A stretch of DNA of 64,000 nucleotides from Stenotrophomonas nitritireducens (GCF_001700965.1 NZ_CP016756.1:3276501-3340500); one strand, 5' to 3'. Shown: positions 43,544 to 62,532, counted from the first letter of the stretch. The notes: generated by a model from the sequence alone, not told the origin. Program-made: numbers and translations.

Positions 43544-43972
43544 ATGGCAAAGAAAGTTGTCGGTTATATCAAGCTGCAGGTGAAGGCTGGTCAGGCCAAC
43601 CCCTCGCCGCCGGTCGGTCCTGCGCTGGGTCAGCGCGGTCTGAACATCATGGAATTCTGCAAGGCGTTCAACGCTGCCACGCAGAAGCTGGAACCGGGTC
43701 TGCCGGTGCCGGTGATCATCACGGCCTATTCGGACCGTACGTTCACCTTCATCACCAAGAGCACACCGGCGACCACGCTGCTGAAGAAGGCCGCTGGCAT
43801 TTCTTCGGGCTCGAAGAAGCCGAACACCGACAAGGTGGGCAAGGTGACGCGCGCGCAGCTGGAAGAAATCTGCAAGGCAAAGGAGCCGGATCTGACGGCC
43901 GCCAGCCTTGACGCCGCCGTGCGTACGATCGCGGGCTCCGCCCGTTCCATGGGCCTGGTGGTAGAGGGTTAA
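43544..43972 (+). CDS. rplK: 50S ribosomal protein L11
   Basis: A 142-residue full-length L11 with N-terminal [30 protein letters not shown] (the thiostrepton-site proline-rich part) and an rRNA-binding C-terminal domain. The 194-base gap after nusG has a TACAAT hexamer (43393-43398) that may belong to the L11 operon promoter. It is followed four bases later by rplA. Confidence 0.98.
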   Translation: MAKKVVGYIKLQVKAGQANPSPPVGPALGQRGLNIMEFCKAFNAATQKLEPGLPVPVIITAYSDRTFTFITKSTPATTLLKKAAGISSGSKKPNTDKVGKVTRAQLEEICKAKEPDLTAASLDAAVRTIAGSARSMGLVVEG

Positions 43973-43976
43973 TCTG

Positions 43977-44675
43977 ATGGCACAGACCAAGCGTGAGAAG
44001 GCCATCGCGGCCGCCGTTGTCCCGGGTAAGGCATATGCCTTCGAGGACGCAATCAACATCCTGAAGACCGCTGCCAAGGCCAAGTTCGTCGAGTCGATCG
44101 ACGTTGCTGTGCGCCTGGGCGTGGACGCCAAGAAGTCCGACCAGCAGGTGCGCGGTTCCACCGTGCTGCCGGCCGGTACCGGCAAGTCGGTCCGCGTGGC
44201 CGTGTTTGCTCCGGCTGGTGCCAAGGCTGACGAAGCCCTGGCCGCTGGCGCCGAAGCTGTCGGCATGGACGACCTGGCCGAGAAGATGCAGGCCGGCGAT
44301 CTGAACTATGACGTCGTCATCGCTACCCCGGACGCCATGCGCGTTGTCGGTAAGCTGGGTACGCTGCTGGGCCCGCGCGGCCTGATGCCGAACCCGAAGG
44401 TCGGCACCGTTTCGGCCAACCCGGGCGAAGCCGTCAAGAATGCCAAGTCGGGTCAGGTGCGTTACCGCACCGACAAGGCCGGCATCATCCACTGCACCAT
44501 CGGCAAGGCCAGCTTCGAAAACGGCGCGCTGCAGTCGAACCTGCAGGCACTGCTGCTGGACCTGATCAAGGCCAAGCCGGCTACCTCGAAGGGCCTGTAC
44601 CTGCAGAAGGTATCGGTCAGTTCGACGATGGGCCCGGGCGTGACGGTTGATCAGTCCTCGCTGACCCTGAAGTAA
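43977..44675 (+). CDS. rplA: 50S ribosomal protein L1
   Basis: A 232-residue L1-stalk protein that also represses the L11 operon in related bacteria. The signature [21 protein letters not shown] is intact. It starts just after rplK, so the two are co-translated. Confidence 0.98.
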   Translation: MAQTKREKAIAAAVVPGKAYAFEDAINILKTAAKAKFVESIDVAVRLGVDAKKSDQQVRGSTVLPAGTGKSVRVAVFAPAGAKADEALAAGAEAVGMDDLAEKMQAGDLNYDVVIATPDAMRVVGKLGTLLGPRGLMPNPKVGTVSANPGEAVKNAKSGQVRYRTDKAGIIHCTIGKASFENGALQSNLQALLLDLIKAKPATSKGLYLQKVSVSSTMGPGVTVDQSSLTLK

Positions 44676-45152
44676 TTGTTTCAAGCGGCTTCGGTACCTT
44701 TGGTGCCGGAGCCGTCATTTTGAAGGCGTCGCGCAGGTTTGCCTGCGTGGAGCCGTCAAAGACCGCAGGCGCGGTCAGCGCATACCGGCGACGGGCATGG
44801 AAGCTCGATTTGGCAAGGAGTCGCCGCCGGCACAGCGAGAGCGCTTAATCGATCCGTTCTCGGATCACCCTGCGTAGATGGTGCCGCCTTTCTGGATTTT
44901 TCTGGTTCACGTACGTCTGGGTTTGCCCAGGTTTGCACTCCAGCTCTAGAACGGCCACCACCGGAACATCACCCGATGTTCCCGGCGTCCAGGAGGGATG
45001 CCGCCCAGGACCGCACACGGCTAGGAGCCGTAAGCGGAATATGTTTGAAGCAGGGTTTTGTGGTTCGGCCCGGGAAGCTTGCAGCAGCGGCAACGCCGCT
45101 CTTGCCAATCCGGTTTCCCGATCCCCGTTCCCCGCTTAAACGGAGGAGTGCA
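44676..45152 (+). promoter_or_regulatory. rplA-rplJ intergenic region: attenuator hairpin and probable L10 leader
   Basis: 477 non-coding bases. A hairpin at 44687-44713 (GGCTTCGGTACC / GGTGCCGGAGCC, three wobble pairs) followed by GTCATTTT could end part of the L11-L1 message. The rest, up to GGAGGAG before rplJ, is the place where L10(L12)4 autoregulatory RNA and an rplJ promoter are expected. I cannot draw the kink-turn with confidence. Confidence 0.55.
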
Positions 45153-45689
45153 ATGGCTCTCAATCTGTCCCAGAAGCAAGAAGTAGTCGCCGAGCTGGCA
45201 GACATCGCCGCCAAGGCCCACTCCTTGATCGCAGCCGAATACGCTGGCACCACGGTCGCTCAGATGACCGCGATGCGTAAGCAGGCCCGCGAAACCGGTG
45301 TTTTCTTGAAAGTTGTCAAGAACACGCTGGCCTCGCGCGCCGTTGAAGGCACCGATTTCGCAGTTGCAAAAGACCAGATGGTTGGTCCGCTGCTGTATGC
45401 GTTTTCGCTTGAGGAGCCCGGCGCAGCCGGTCGCCTGATCAAGGATGCAGCCAAGGGTAACGACAAGCTGAAGGCGAAGGTCGTGGCAATCGGCGGGGAA
45501 ATCTTCCCGGCCAGCCACGTCGACGTGCTGGCATCGTTGCCGACCCGTGATCAGGCACTGGCCATGTTGGCCCGCGTCCTGACCGAGCCGGTCACCATGT
45601 TCGCCCGCGCCGTCAAGGCTATCGGTGAAAAGCAGGAAGGTGGCGCAGCGGAAGCTGCAGCGCCGGCCGCTGAAGCCGAAGCTGTCTAA
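45153..45689 (+). CDS. rplJ: 50S ribosomal protein L10
   Basis: A 178-residue stalk-base protein that carries L7/L12 dimers on its C-terminal helix. Recognisable segments are [20 protein letters not shown] and [16 protein letters not shown]. The tail is Ala/Glu-rich. ATG 45153 is preceded by GGAGGAG; the upstream frame from 44739 is leader RNA. Confidence 0.97.
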   Translation: MALNLSQKQEVVAELADIAAKAHSLIAAEYAGTTVAQMTAMRKQARETGVFLKVVKNTLASRAVEGTDFAVAKDQMVGPLLYAFSLEEPGAAGRLIKDAAKGNDKLKAKVVAIGGEIFPASHVDVLASLPTRDQALAMLARVLTEPVTMFARAVKAIGEKQEGGAAEAAAPAAEAEAV

Positions 45690-45752
45690 GTTCGACGTCC
45701 ACGTGGTTCCGCACGGAACCTCAATCCAGAATATTTTCAAAAGGTAATCAAA

Positions 45753-46118
45753 ATGTCCCTTACCAACGATCAGATCGTCGACGCGATCGCCGAAAAGTCC
45801 CTGATGGAAGTGATGGAGCTGGTCAAGGCCATCGAAGAGAAGTTCGGCGTTTCGGCTGCTGCCCCGGTTGCAGTTGCTGCTGCTGGCCCGGCTGCTGTTG
45901 TTGAAGAGCAGACCGAATTCAACGTCATCCTGAAGGATGCCGGCGCGAAGAAGGTCGAAGTGATTAAGGCTGTCCGCGCCATCACCGGCCTGGGCCTGAA
46001 GGAAGCGAAGGACCTGGCAGAAGCCGGCGGCGTCGTGAAGGAAGGCGCGTCGAAGGACGAGGCCGAGAAGTTCAAGAAGGACCTGGAAGCCGCCGGCGCG
46101 ACCGTCGAGCTGAAGTAA
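45753..46118 (+). CDS. rplL: 50S ribosomal protein L7/L12
   Basis: A 121-residue stalk protein: N-terminal dimerisation helices, an Ala/Val-rich hinge (35-52), and the C-terminal factor-binding domain with [34 protein letters not shown]. It lies 63 bases after rplJ. Confidence 0.98.
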   Translation: MSLTNDQIVDAIAEKSLMEVMELVKAIEEKFGVSAAAPVAVAAAGPAAVVEEQTEFNVILKDAGAKKVEVIKAVRAITGLGLKEAKDLAEAGGVVKEGASKDEAEKFKKDLEAAGATVELK

Positions 46119-46229
46119 TCAGTTCCTTGCATCGTCATCGATTCGCGGCGATGCAGCTGAGGCTGGGGGCGTAAAGCCCCCGGCCTTTGGTCGTTTCAAA
46201 CCGTTGTTACGTTGAGCAAGCCCGGTCTG

Positions 46230-46247
46230 GTACCGAGCCATGCTCGG
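46230..46247 (+). repeat. SMAG element in the rpoB leader
   Basis: GTACCGAGCCATGCTCGG: a GTAC variant of the GTAG head with the CCGAGC CAT GCTCGG stem seen at 18.4 and 21.65 kb. Confidence 0.75.
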
Positions 46248-46362
46248 CAGGCTTCAACTGGCGGGCCAGAAGCCCGGCAGGCAGTAGAAAGACCAACGTG
46301 GCAAGTGTCAGGCGCTGCGCTCCAGACGATGGAGTGACCCGCAGCCGATACAAGCGAGTTGG

Positions 46363-46421
46363 CAGTTGGAAGTAGCGGGAGAAGGCGTGCTGGTGCCGGC
46401 AATACCAGCGACTTCCAACTG
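46363..46421. repeat. Long hairpin in the rpoB leader
   Basis: CAGTTGGAAGT (46363-46373) pairs perfectly with ACTTCCAACTG (46411-46421), and inside it GCTGGT (46389-46394) with ACCAGC (46404-46409). It ends 62 bases before the rpoB start. Confidence 0.75.
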
Positions 46422-46483
46422 ACAATTTCAAGTTTCCTTACGGGTTGTGGACGCACGGCCCGCACAACAAGGTGGAAGACCTC

Positions 46484-50674
<4,191 letters not shown>

Positions 50675-50763
50675 TTGCGCAGGCGCTGCTGCAGTGATGC
50701 AGCAGCGCCGCCAGCACTGACTGACAGCCCATCGACAAAGATTTCCTCCTTTCGGAGAACACC

Positions 50764-54987
<4,224 letters not shown>

Positions 54988-54997
54988 GTAGTTAGAT

Positions 54998-55023
54998 CGG
55001 CCGGGCCGCTCGCGGTCCGGCCG
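54998..55023. terminator. GC-rich hairpin after rpoC
   Basis: CGGCCGGGCCGC and GCGGTCCGGCCG pair with one wobble, 10 bases past the rpoC stop. There is no T run, so it is a weak terminator or a 3' stem. A new promoter follows at 55097. Confidence 0.55.
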
Positions 55024-55096
55024 TTCGACCTGAACGGGGAATAGGGAGATACCCCTGTAACAGCTCTGGATCAGGGCTGGCTTGGCATGGGCTCGT

Positions 55097-55126
55097 TTGA
55101 CTGGGCTCTTGACAAGTTGCTACAAT
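55097..55126 (+). promoter_or_regulatory. Sigma-70 promoter of the rpsL-rpsG-fusA-tuf operon
   Basis: TTGACT (55097-55102), 18-base spacer, TACAAT (55121-55126). It is 88 bases before rpsL. Confidence 0.7.
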
Positions 55127-55137
55127 CGTCTGTCTCA

Positions 55138-55163
55138 GCAGGCCAAAATTTTGGCCTGCTTTA
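55138..55163 (+). promoter_or_regulatory. Palindromic leader hairpin upstream of rpsL
   Basis: A perfect 22-base palindrome (GCAGGCCAAAATTTTGGCCTGC) followed by TTTA. It sits just after the predicted transcription start and could act as a weak attenuator in the S12 leader. Confidence 0.55.
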
Positions 55164-55214
55164 CAATTTCCGCATCCTGGCCGTTTTTACGGCCCCAATC
55201 AGAAGAACCTACTG

Positions 55215-55589
55215 ATGGCGACGATCAACCAGCTGGTACGCAAGCCGCGCCAAGCTACCACCTACAAGAGTGCCTCGCCGGCACTCGACAAGTGCCCGCA
55301 GCGCCGTGGCGTCTGCACGCGCGTGTACACCACCACTCCGAAGAAGCCGAACTCGGCTCTGCGTAAGGTTGCAAAGGTTCGCCTGACCAACCAGGAAGAA
55401 GTCATTTCCTACATCGGTGGTGAAGGCCATAACCTGCAGGAGCACTCCGTGGTCCTGATCCGCGGCGGCCGTGTAAAGGATCTGCCGGGTGTGCGTTACC
55501 ACACCGTCCGTGGCTCACTCGACGCCGCCGGCGTTGCCAAGCGTCGCCAGGCGCGTTCCAAGTACGGCGCCAAGCGTCCGAAGGCCTGA
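55215..55589 (+). CDS. rpsL: 30S ribosomal protein S12
   Basis: A 124-residue decoding-centre protein. Lys43 in [12 protein letters not shown] and Lys88 in KDLPGVRYH are the wild-type, streptomycin-sensitive residues. The C-terminus is KYGAKRPKA. It is the first gene of the str operon and is followed 10 bases later by rpsG. Confidence 0.98.
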
Positions 55590-55599
55590 GGAGTAAGAC

Positions 55600-56067
55600 A
55601 TGTCACGTAAAGGTAATACCCCCCAGCGTTCGGTCCTGCCGGATCCGAAGCACAAGAGCGAAACCATTGCCCGCTTCATCAACATGGTCATGTTGAGCGG
55701 CAAGAAGTCCGTTGCTGAAAAGATCGTCTATGGCGCCATGGACGTGATCAGCGAAAAGAACCCGAACGCAATCGAGCTGGTGCAGAAGGCACTGGACAAC
55801 GTTGCTCCGGGCGTTGAAGTGAAGTCGCGTCGCGTCGGTGGTGCCACCTATCAGGTGCCGGTCGAAGTGCGTGCTTCGCGCAAGATGGCCCTGGCCATGC
55901 GTTGGCTGATCGACTCCGCGCGTAAGCGTGGCGAGAACACCATGCCGCGCAAGCTGGCTGCTGAACTGCTGGACGCTTCGGAAAACCGCGGCGGCGCCAT
56001 CAAGAAGCGTGAAGAAACCCACCGTATGGCGGAAGCGAACAAGGCCTTCGCTCACTACCGCTGGTGA
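55600..56067 (+). CDS. rpsG: 30S ribosomal protein S7
   Basis: A 155-residue 16S rRNA 3'-domain organiser and likely translational repressor of the str operon. Signature [20 protein letters not shown] and C-terminal [24 protein letters not shown] site lies before the ATG. Confidence 0.98.
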   Translation: MSRKGNTPQRSVLPDPKHKSETIARFINMVMLSGKKSVAEKIVYGAMDVISEKNPNAIELVQKALDNVAPGVEVKSRRVGGATYQVPVEVRASRKMALAMRWLIDSARKRGENTMPRKLAAELLDASENRGGAIKKREETHRMAEANKAFAHYRW

Positions 56068-56148
56068 GTTGAAGGGGCCTTGGAAACAGGGCCCCTGGCA
56101 CCCATATGGTGCTGCTTGTAGCGCTCTTAGCGCTGCTTCAATCCGAAG

Positions 56149-56164
56149 GCCGCCGCAAGGCGGC
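56149..56164 (+). promoter_or_regulatory. GCAA-capped hairpin in the rpsG-fusA gap
   Basis: GCCGCC and GGCGGC flank a GCAA tetraloop (56149-56164). A second stem AGGGGCC/GGCCCCT lies at 56073-56096. The 135-base gap is longer than usual and may hold an S7 target or RNA processing stems. Confidence 0.4.
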
Positions 56165-56202
56165 GTTCGGCCATCCGAATTCCAAGAAATTGAGAGGCTC
56201 CC

Positions 56203-58344
56203 GTGGCCCGCACCACTCCTATCGAGCGTTACCGTAACTTCGGCATCATGGCTCACATCGATGCCGGCAAGACCACCACGTCCGAGCGCATCCTGTTCTA
56301 CACCGGTAAGAGCCACAAGCTCGGTGAAGTGCATGACGGCGCCGCCACCATGGACTGGATGGAGCAGGAGCAGGAGCGTGGCATCACGATCCAGTCCGCT
56401 GCTACCACCGCGTTCTGGAAGGGCATGGACAAGTCCCTGCCGGAGCACCGCTTCAACATCATCGATACCCCCGGGCACGTTGACTTCACCATCGAAGTCG
56501 AACGCTCCCTGCGCGTGCTCGACGGTGCGGTGTTCGTGCTGTGTGCCGTTGGTGGCGTGCAGCCGCAGTCCGAGACCGTGTGGCGTCAGGCCAACCGTTA
56601 CCAGGTGCCGCGCATCGCGTTCGTCAACAAGATGGACCGTACCGGTGCCAACTTCCTGAAGGTCCGTGACCAGCTGAAGGCCAAGCTCGGCGCCGTTGCC
56701 GTGCCGATGCAGCTGCCGATCGGCGCTGAAGAAGGCTTCAAGGGCGTGGTCGATCTGCTCAAGATGAAGGCCATCCATTGGGATGACGCTTCGCAGGGCA
56801 TGAAGTTCGAGTACGGCGAAATCCCGGCCGACATGCAGGCAGCGGCTGAAGAAGCCCGCACCTTCATGATCGAAACCGCGGCGGAAGCCAACGAAGAGCT
56901 GATGGAAAAGTACCTGGGCGGCGAAGAGCTGGACGAGGCCGAGATCATCCAGGCCCTGCGTACCCGTACGCTGGCCGTTGAGATCGTGCCGATGTTCTGC
57001 GGTTCGGCGTTCAAGAACAAGGGCGTGCAGGCCATGCTTGACGGCGTGATCCAGCTGCTGCCGTCGCCGATCGACGTGCCGGACGTGAAGGGCACCGACG
57101 TTGACGACGACACCATCGAGATGACCCGCAAGTCGGACGACAAGGCTCCGTTCTCGTCGCTGGCGTTCAAGATCATCACCGATCCGTTCGTTGGCGCGCT
57201 GACCTTCTTCCGTGTCTACTCGGGTACCCTGAACGGTGGCGACACCGTGCTGAACTCTGTGAAGAACAAGAAGGAGCGCATCGGCCGCATCCTGCAGATG
57301 CACTCGAACAACCGCGAGGAAATCAAGGAAGTTCTGGCTGGTGACATCGCTGCTGCCGTGGGCCTGAAGGACACCACCACCGGTGACACGCTGTGCTCGC
57401 TCGAAGCGCCGATCGTGCTCGAGCGCATGGTGTTCCCGGAGCCGGTGATCTCGATGGCTGTCGAGCCGAAGACCAAGTCGGACCAGGAAAAGATGGGTCT
57501 GGCACTGGGCCGTCTGGCACAGGAAGATCCGTCGTTCCGCGTCAAGACCGACGAAGAATCCGGCCAGACCATCATCTCCGGCATGGGCGAGCTGCACCTG
57601 GACATCATCGTTGACCGCATGAAGCGCGAGTTCAACGTTGAAGCCAACGTCGGCAAGCCGCAGGTGGCCTACCGCGAAACCATCCAGCTGGCTGACGTCA
57701 AGTCGGATTACAAGCACGCCAAGCAGTCCGGTGGTAAGGGTCAGTACGGTCACGTCGTGATCGAACTGTCGCCGATCACCGAAGCAGATCGTGCCGATCC
57801 GAAGCTGGCCAGCGCCATCAAGGATGATTTCCTGTTCATCAACGACATCACCGGCGGCGTGATCCCGAAGGAATTCATTCCTTCCGTGGAAAAGGGCCTG
57901 CGCGAAACCATCACCAGCGGTCCGCTGGCTGGCTTCCCGGTGGTGGATGTCAAGGTCAAGCTGGTGTTCGGCTCGTACCATGACGTTGACTCCTCGGAAA
58001 TGGCGTTCAAGCTCGCCTCGTCGATGGCCTTCAAGCAGGGCTTCGCCAAGGCAAAGCCGGTTCTGCTGGAGCCGATCATGAAGGTCGAGATCGTGACCCC
58101 GGAGGAATACCAGGGTGACGTGATGGGCGACGTCAGCCGTCGTCGTGGCGTTCTGCAGGGTTCGGGCACCACCGGTGACGGCTCGGCCAGCATCATCAAT
58201 GCGATGATCCCGCTGGGCGAAATGTTCGGTTACGCCACCGCGCTGCGTTCGCAGACCCAGGGTCGCGCAACCTTCACGATGGAATTCGACCATTACGAGC
58301 CGGCGCCGAACAACATCGCCGAAACCGTCATCAAGAAGGGCTGA
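56203..58344 (+). CDS. fusA: Elongation factor G
   Basis: A 713-residue translocation and recycling GTPase. GTG start at 56203 ([24 protein letters not shown]), G1 AHIDAGKT, G2 [12 protein letters not shown]3 DTPGHVDF, G4 [10 protein letters not shown]; domains II-V follow. The last residues TVIKKG are typical. It lies between rpsG and tuf. Confidence 0.98.
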   Translation: MARTTPIERYRNFGIMAHIDAGKTTTSERILFYTGKSHKLGEVHDGAATMDWMEQEQERGITIQSAATTAFWKGMDKSLPEHRFNIIDTPGHVDFTIEVERSLRVLDGAVFVLCAVGGVQPQSETVWRQANRYQVPRIAFVNKMDRTGANFLKVRDQLKAKLGAVAVPMQLPIGAEEGFKGVVDLLKMKAIHWDDASQGMKFEYGEIPADMQAAAEEARTFMIETAAEANEELMEKYLGGEELDEAEIIQALRTRTLAVEIVPMFCGSAFKNKGVQAMLDGVIQLLPSPIDVPDVKGTDVDDDTIEMTRKSDDKAPFSSLAFKIITDPFVGALTFFRVYSGTLNGGDTVLNSVKNKKERIGRILQMHSNNREEIKEVLAGDIAAAVGLKDTTTGDTLCSLEAPIVLERMVFPEPVISMAVEPKTKSDQEKMGLALGRLAQEDPSFRVKTDEESGQTIISGMGELHLDIIVDRMKREFNVEANVGKPQVAYRETIQLADVKSDYKHAKQSGGKGQYGHVVIELSPITEADRADPKLASAIKDDFLFINDITGGVIPKEFIPSVEKGLRETITSGPLAGFPVVDVKVKLVFGSYHDVDSSEMAFKLASSMAFKQGFAKAKPVLLEPIMKVEIVTPEEYQGDVMGDVSRRRGVLQGSGTTGDGSASIINAMIPLGEMFGYATALRSQTQGRATFTMEFDHYEPAPNNIAETVIKKG

Positions 58345-58395
58345 GTCTCAGACTCAGCCTCTCCCTCCAAGTTTTAGCTAATCAAGGAATTACAT

Positions 58396-59586
58396 ATGTC
58401 CAAGGGTAAGTTCGAACGTACCAAGCCGCACGTCAACGTCGGCACCATCGGCCACGTCGATCATGGCAAGACCACGCTGACCGCTGCACTGACCAAGATC
58501 GGTGCAGAGCGCTTCGGTGGCGAGTTCAAGGATTACTCCTCGATCGACGCCGCGCCGGAAGAAAAGGCACGTGGTATCACGATCTCGACCGCACACGTTG
58601 AGTACGAATCCGCAACCCGTCACTACGCCCACGTCGATTGCCCGGGCCATGCTGACTACGTCAAGAACATGATCACCGGTGCTGCCCAGATGGACGGCGC
58701 GATCCTGGTCTGTTCGGCTGCTGACGGCCCGATGCCGCAGACCCGCGAGCACATCCTGCTGTCGCGTCAGGTTGGCGTGCCGTACATCGTCGTGTTCCTG
58801 AACAAGGCCGACATGGTTGACGACGCCGAGCTGCTCGAGCTGGTCGAAATGGAAGTCCGTGAGCTGCTGAGCAAGTACGACTTCCCGGGCGACGACACCC
58901 CGATCGTTCACGGTTCGGCCCGTATGGCGCTGGAAGGTGACCAGAGCGAAATCGGCGTGCCGGCCATCCTGAAGCTGGTCGATGCACTGGACAGCTGGAT
59001 CCCGACCCCGGAGCGTGACGTCGACAAGCCGTTCCTGATGCCGGTGGAAGACGTGTTCTCGATCTCGGGCCGCGGCACCGTGGTGACCGGTCGTATCGAG
59101 CGCGGCGTGATCAAGGTCGGCGAAGAAATCGAAATCGTCGGTATCCGTCCGGTCCAGAAGACCACCGTCACCGGTGTGGAAATGTTCCGCAAGCTGCTCG
59201 ACCAGGGTCAGGCAGGCGACAACGCCGGTCTGCTGCTGCGCGGCACCAAGCGTGACGACGTGGAGCGCGGCCAGGTTCTGGCCAAGCCGGGTTCGATCAA
59301 GCCGCACACCCAGTTCGAAGCTGAGGTGTACGTGCTGTCGAAGGACGAAGGTGGCCGTCACACGCCGTTCTTCAAGGGCTACCGTCCGCAGTTTTACTTC
59401 CGTACCACCGACATCACCGGCGCTTGCGAGCTGCCGGAAGGCGTCGAAATGGTGATGCCGGGTGACAACGTCAAGATGACCGTCACCCTGATCAACCCGG
59501 TGGCAATGGACGAAGGTCTGCGCTTCGCAATCCGCGAAGGTGGCCGTACCGTCGGCGCCGGCGTGGTCGCAAAGATCGTTGCCTAA
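58396..59586 (+). CDS. tuf: Elongation factor Tu, copy 2 (tufA position)
   Basis: A 396-residue near-twin of the copy at 40951-42141. Thr74 replaces Ser and Val395 replaces Ile; the remaining DNA differences are scattered silent changes concentrated at the two ends. It closes the str operon after fusA and has its own strong terminator. Confidence 0.98.
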   Translation: MSKGKFERTKPHVNVGTIGHVDHGKTTLTAALTKIGAERFGGEFKDYSSIDAAPEEKARGITISTAHVEYESATRHYAHVDCPGHADYVKNMITGAAQMDGAILVCSAADGPMPQTREHILLSRQVGVPYIVVFLNKADMVDDAELLELVEMEVRELLSKYDFPGDDTPIVHGSARMALEGDQSEIGVPAILKLVDALDSWIPTPERDVDKPFLMPVEDVFSISGRGTVVTGRIERGVIKVGEEIEIVGIRPVQKTTVTGVEMFRKLLDQGQAGDNAGLLLRGTKRDDVERGQVLAKPGSIKPHTQFEAEVYVLSKDEGGRHTPFFKGYRPQFYFRTTDITGACELPEGVEMVMPGDNVKMTVTLINPVAMDEGLRFAIREGGRTVGAGVVAKIVA

Positions 59587-59622
59587 TAGCGCTGCGCTTC
59601 CTCGCGAAGCAAGGTGTTGAAG

Positions 59623-59652
59623 AAGGGCGGCCTCCGGGCCGCCCTTTTTTTG
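59623..59652 (+). terminator. Rho-independent terminator of the str operon
   Basis: AAGGGCGGCC and GGCCGCCCTT flank a 4-base loop, followed by TTTTT. Confidence 0.92.
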
Positions 59653-59885
59653 TCTGTTTTTTGCCGGGGCGGGGGGCGATGGCTGTGAGGGCTGGGGTTT
59701 GTTCTGTGGTCTGGGTTATGGAGGTTGGGCGTTTGTGGGGCTGGGGCTTCCGGGCTACCTGGGGATGAGGTGGATGTTGCCAGTCCAAGGCTTTGGTATC
59801 CGCTGGTTCGGGAAGTCTTGGGTTTCGACGGTCGCGTGCTGAAAAGGCCGAAGGCTCAACGGCCAGGAGCTTGCCCTCACCCCAA

Positions 59886-60180
59886 CCCCTCTCCCGCATG
59901 CGGGAGAGGGGCTAGTGCGCTGCAATCTGCGGGTATTCGGGCAAGTGGCAGGCATCGGGGCAAGCTGCGGGTATCCGAGCAAGCAGCGGGTATGCGAGCA
60001 GGCAGAACAGGTATCCGAGCAAGCAGCAGGGGGCTGAGCAAGCTGCAGGGGCTGGGCATGGCAAGGATCCGGGCAGTCAGCAGAGATCCGGGCGATCCAC
60101 AGGGATGCGGGCCGCTGGTGCAGGGATCCGGGCAGGTTGCAGGGATCCGAGCCCCTCTCCCGCCTGCGGGGGGAGAGGGG
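59886..60180. repeat. Degenerate minisatellite bracketed by two hairpin repeats
   Basis: About a dozen imperfect copies of an 18-22-base unit close to GGGATCCGAGCAAGCAGCA run from ~59930 to ~60150. They are flanked by two palindromes of the same type: CCCCTCTCCCGC/GCGGGAGAGGGG at 59886-59911 and a slightly longer right arm at 60152-60180. Copies on the right have GGATCCGGGC, those on the left GGTATCCGAGC, so the array has diverged directionally. Confidence 0.8.
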
Positions 60181-60621
60181 CAGCTTGCGAACCACTGGTT
60201 CGCTGCCCATCGACCGACCTTGCGCTGGCGCAAGGGCCGGGGCGCGGAGCGGGGGGTTGGGGTGAGGGCAGCTCTTCGCAACAAGGCTGAACAGGGCCGA
60301 TTTGTGCGACAGCCCAGGTCGCATGGATAATGCGCCTCTCATTGCATGCGCCCGGCTTGTTGCTGGATGCGCCCGCTGTTTCACCCGTCTCGCCGCTCGA
60401 TTTCAGGGCAGGGCAGGGCGGCGGAGGGATGTTGATCGGCGGTTTTTCGCAGCCCGCGCCGGTTTTGCCGAAACGGGGTATTGGGCTGGCGCCTGCGCAA
60501 TGGATCGCAGTTTGCGCAAATGCGCCACCCGGATGCCCGGGCTGGAAACAGGCCATCTGCGCCAAAACCCCATAAATCCTGCTGTTGGCTGAAGCACCCC
60601 ATACCTCGGCAGAGGGGTGAG

Positions 60622-60650
60622 TTGCAATAGGCAAAAAATACTGACAGAAT
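60622..60650 (+). promoter_or_regulatory. Candidate promoter of the S10 operon
   Basis: TTGCAA (60622-60627), 17-base spacer, CAGAAT (60645-60650). It would give a ~285-base leader before rpsJ. Confidence 0.4.
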
Positions 60651-60797
60651 GCACGACCACTCGCGGAAGGCTCGTTTACGAGGTTTCCGCAACCAGCGAA
60701 AGGAGGGGCAGGACGCACCTCGTATTCGCCAGACAAGGACAGGTCGCGTGGCTCACTCCGGTTAACCGGGGTGATACCGCGCGTTTGAACATGTCTG

Positions 60798-60840
60798 GGG
60801 CGGCCGGGAAACCGGGCCGCCCTGCTGTTTTGAAAGGATT
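60798..60840 (+). promoter_or_regulatory. Attenuator-like hairpin in the S10 leader
   Basis: GGGCGGCC (60798-60805) and GGCCGCCC (60815-60822) are followed by TGCTGTTTTG. Its position in the leader recalls the L4-controlled attenuator of gammaproteobacterial S10 operons. The L4-binding structure itself is not shown. Confidence 0.45.
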
Positions 60841-60940
60841 CGCGCGACGGGCAGTGCTTCGGCGCTAAACGTCGTTTTCATGGGGTTCGGCACACTCAGG
60901 GGCCGAACCTGTCGCTCTTTAGACCTATAGGAACACCGTC

Positions 60941-61252
60941 ATGGCGGACCAAAAGATCCGAATTCGGTTGAAGGCGTTTGATCATCGTTTGATCGACCGT
61001 TCGGCCAGCGAGATCGTTGAAACGGCAAAGCGGACCGGCGCGCAAGTGCGTGGCCCGATCCCTCTGCCCACCAAGATCGAGCGTTACACCATCCTCGTCT
61101 CCCCGCACGTCGACAAAGACGCGCGTGACCAGTACGAGACCCGCACGCACAAGCGCGTGCTCGATATCGTCGACCCCAACGACAAGACCGTGGACGCGCT
61201 GATGAAGCTCGAACTGGCTGCCGGCGTCGACGTTCAGATCAAGCTGACCTGA
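60941..61252 (+). CDS. rpsJ: 30S ribosomal protein S10 / NusE
   Basis: A 103-residue ribosomal protein that also couples transcription through NusB/NusG. Signature [40 protein letters not shown]. It is the first gene of the S10 operon. SD-like TAGGA precedes ATG 60941. Confidence 0.98.
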   Translation: MADQKIRIRLKAFDHRLIDRSASEIVETAKRTGAQVRGPIPLPTKIERYTILVSPHVDKDARDQYETRTHKRVLDIVDPNDKTVDALMKLELAAGVDVQIKLT

Positions 61253-61263
61253 GGACTACGACC

Positions 61264-61914
61264 ATGACGAAGAAATATTCGTTGGGCTTCGTGGGCCGCA
61301 AGGCTGGCATGAGCCGCGTTTTCACCGAAGATGGCCAGTCCATCCCGGTGACCCTGATTGAAGCCACCCCGAACCGCATCGCGCAGATCAAGACCGTTGA
61401 AGTTGACGGCTACAGCGCAGTGCAGGTGACTGTCGGCGCGCGTCGCGCTGCACTGGTCAACAAGCCGGAAGCCGGTCACTTCGCCAAGGCGAAGGTTGAA
61501 GCCGGTCGCGGCCTGTGGGAATTCCGCGTTGAAGACGCCCAGATCGGCGATTTCGCCGTCGGTGGCGAAATCAAGGCTGACATCTTTGAAGTCGGCCAGA
61601 CGGTTGACGTCCAGGGCGTCACCAAGGGTAAGGGCTTCCAGGGCACCATCAAGCGCTACAACTTCCGTATGGGCGATGCAACCCACGGTAACTCGCTGTC
61701 GCATCGCGCGCCGGGTTCCTTGGGCCAGCGCCAGACCCCGGGTCGCGTTTTCCCGGGCAAGAAGATGTCCGGCCACATGGGTTCGGTGCAGCAGAGCACG
61801 CAGAACCTGGAAGTGGTCAAGGTCGATGTCGAGCGTGGTCTGATTGCCATCCGCGGCGCCGTGCCTGGCGCAGCCGGTGGTGACGTGATCGTGCGTCCGG
61901 CTAGCAAGGCATAA
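61264..61914 (+). CDS. rplC: 50S ribosomal protein L3
   Basis: A 216-residue early-assembly 23S rRNA-binding protein. [40 protein letters not shown] contains the peptidyl-transferase-reaching loop. It starts 11 bases after rpsJ. Confidence 0.98.
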   Translation: MTKKYSLGFVGRKAGMSRVFTEDGQSIPVTLIEATPNRIAQIKTVEVDGYSAVQVTVGARRAALVNKPEAGHFAKAKVEAGRGLWEFRVEDAQIGDFAVGGEIKADIFEVGQTVDVQGVTKGKGFQGTIKRYNFRMGDATHGNSLSHRAPGSLGQRQTPGRVFPGKKMSGHMGSVQQSTQNLEVVKVDVERGLIAIRGAVPGAAGGDVIVRPASKA

Positions 61915-61926
61915 GGAGAGATGACG

Positions 61927-62532
61927 ATGGAACTCGTTATCACGGGTAGCAACAACAAGGTCTCGGTCTCCGACGCCGTGTTCGGTCGCGATTTCAGCGA
62001 AGATCTGGTTCACCAGGTCGTCGTTGCTTACCGCAACGCCGCACGTTCGGGCACCAAGGCACAGAAGACGCGTTCTGAAGTGGCTGGTACCACCAAGAAG
62101 TCGAAGAAGCAGAAGGGTGGTGGCGCTCGTCACGGTGCCCTGACCGCTCCGATCTTCGTCGGCGGTGGTGTCACCTTCGCGGCCAAGCCGCGTAGCTTCG
62201 AACAGAAGGTCAATCGTAAGCAGTATCGCGCCGCCATGTGCGCCATCCTGTCCGAGCTGAACCGCCAGGGCCGCCTGACCATCGTTGAGTCGTTCGATGT
62301 CGACGCGACCAGCACCAAGGCTCTGATCACCAAGCTGGCTGGCCTGGAAGTGGGCAAGCGCCCGCTGATCGTCACCGAAGAAGCCACCGAGCACCTGTAC
62401 CTGTCCGCTCGCAATCTGCCGTATGTGCAGGTGCGTGACGTGCAGGGCCTGGACCCGGTTGCGCTGGTCGGTGCCGACACGGTCGTCATCACCGCTGACG
62501 CGGTCAAGAAGGTCGAGGAGTGGCTGGCATGA
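61927..62532 (+). CDS. rplD: 50S ribosomal protein L4
   Basis: A 201-residue exit-tunnel protein and, in relatives, repressor of the S10 operon. The tunnel loop is [30 protein letters not shown] 61927 is preferred over the in-frame ATG at 61921 because AAGGAG is at a proper distance only for the former. The stop overlaps the rplW start (ATGA). Confidence 0.97.
   Translation: MELVITGSNNKVSVSDAVFGRDFSEDLVHQVVVAYRNAARSGTKAQKTRSEVAGTTKKSKKQKGGGARHGALTAPIFVGGGVTFAAKPRSFEQKVNRKQYRAAMCAILSELNRQGRLTIVESFDVDATSTKALITKLAGLEVGKRPLIVTEEATEHLYLSARNLPYVQVRDVQGLDPVALVGADTVVITADAVKKVEEWLA

Larger units (their letters stand above)
46119..46483 (+). promoter_or_regulatory. rplL-rpoB leader with attenuator and inserted repeats
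   Basis: 365 bases. An attenuator-like stem CTGGGGGC/GCCCCCGG (46163-46183) followed by CCTTTGG lies where E. coli has its partial terminator. It is followed by an SMAG element (46230-46247) and a long hairpin (46363-46421). No promoter is obvious. Confidence 0.6.
59587..60940. other. 1.35-kb gene-free gap between tuf and the S10 operon
   Basis: It contains the tuf terminator, ~230 bases of unremarkable G-rich sequence, a minisatellite flanked by hairpin repeats (59886-60180), then a unique stretch up to ~60600 with no supported gene, and finally the promoter and leader of rpsJ. In many related genomes this gap is short, so the middle part looks inserted (inference). Confidence 0.6.

Noticed and set aside
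55603..58293. 896-codon minus-strand frame opposite rpsG and fusA
   Set aside because: Same codon-bias shadow; fusA and rpsG are fully convincing on the plus strand.
59725..60384. Frames of about 200 codons on both strands across the tuf-rpsJ gap
   Set aside because: They translate the minisatellite and flanking hairpins into repetitive Cys/Pro or Arg/Gly strings; no start site or known domain.
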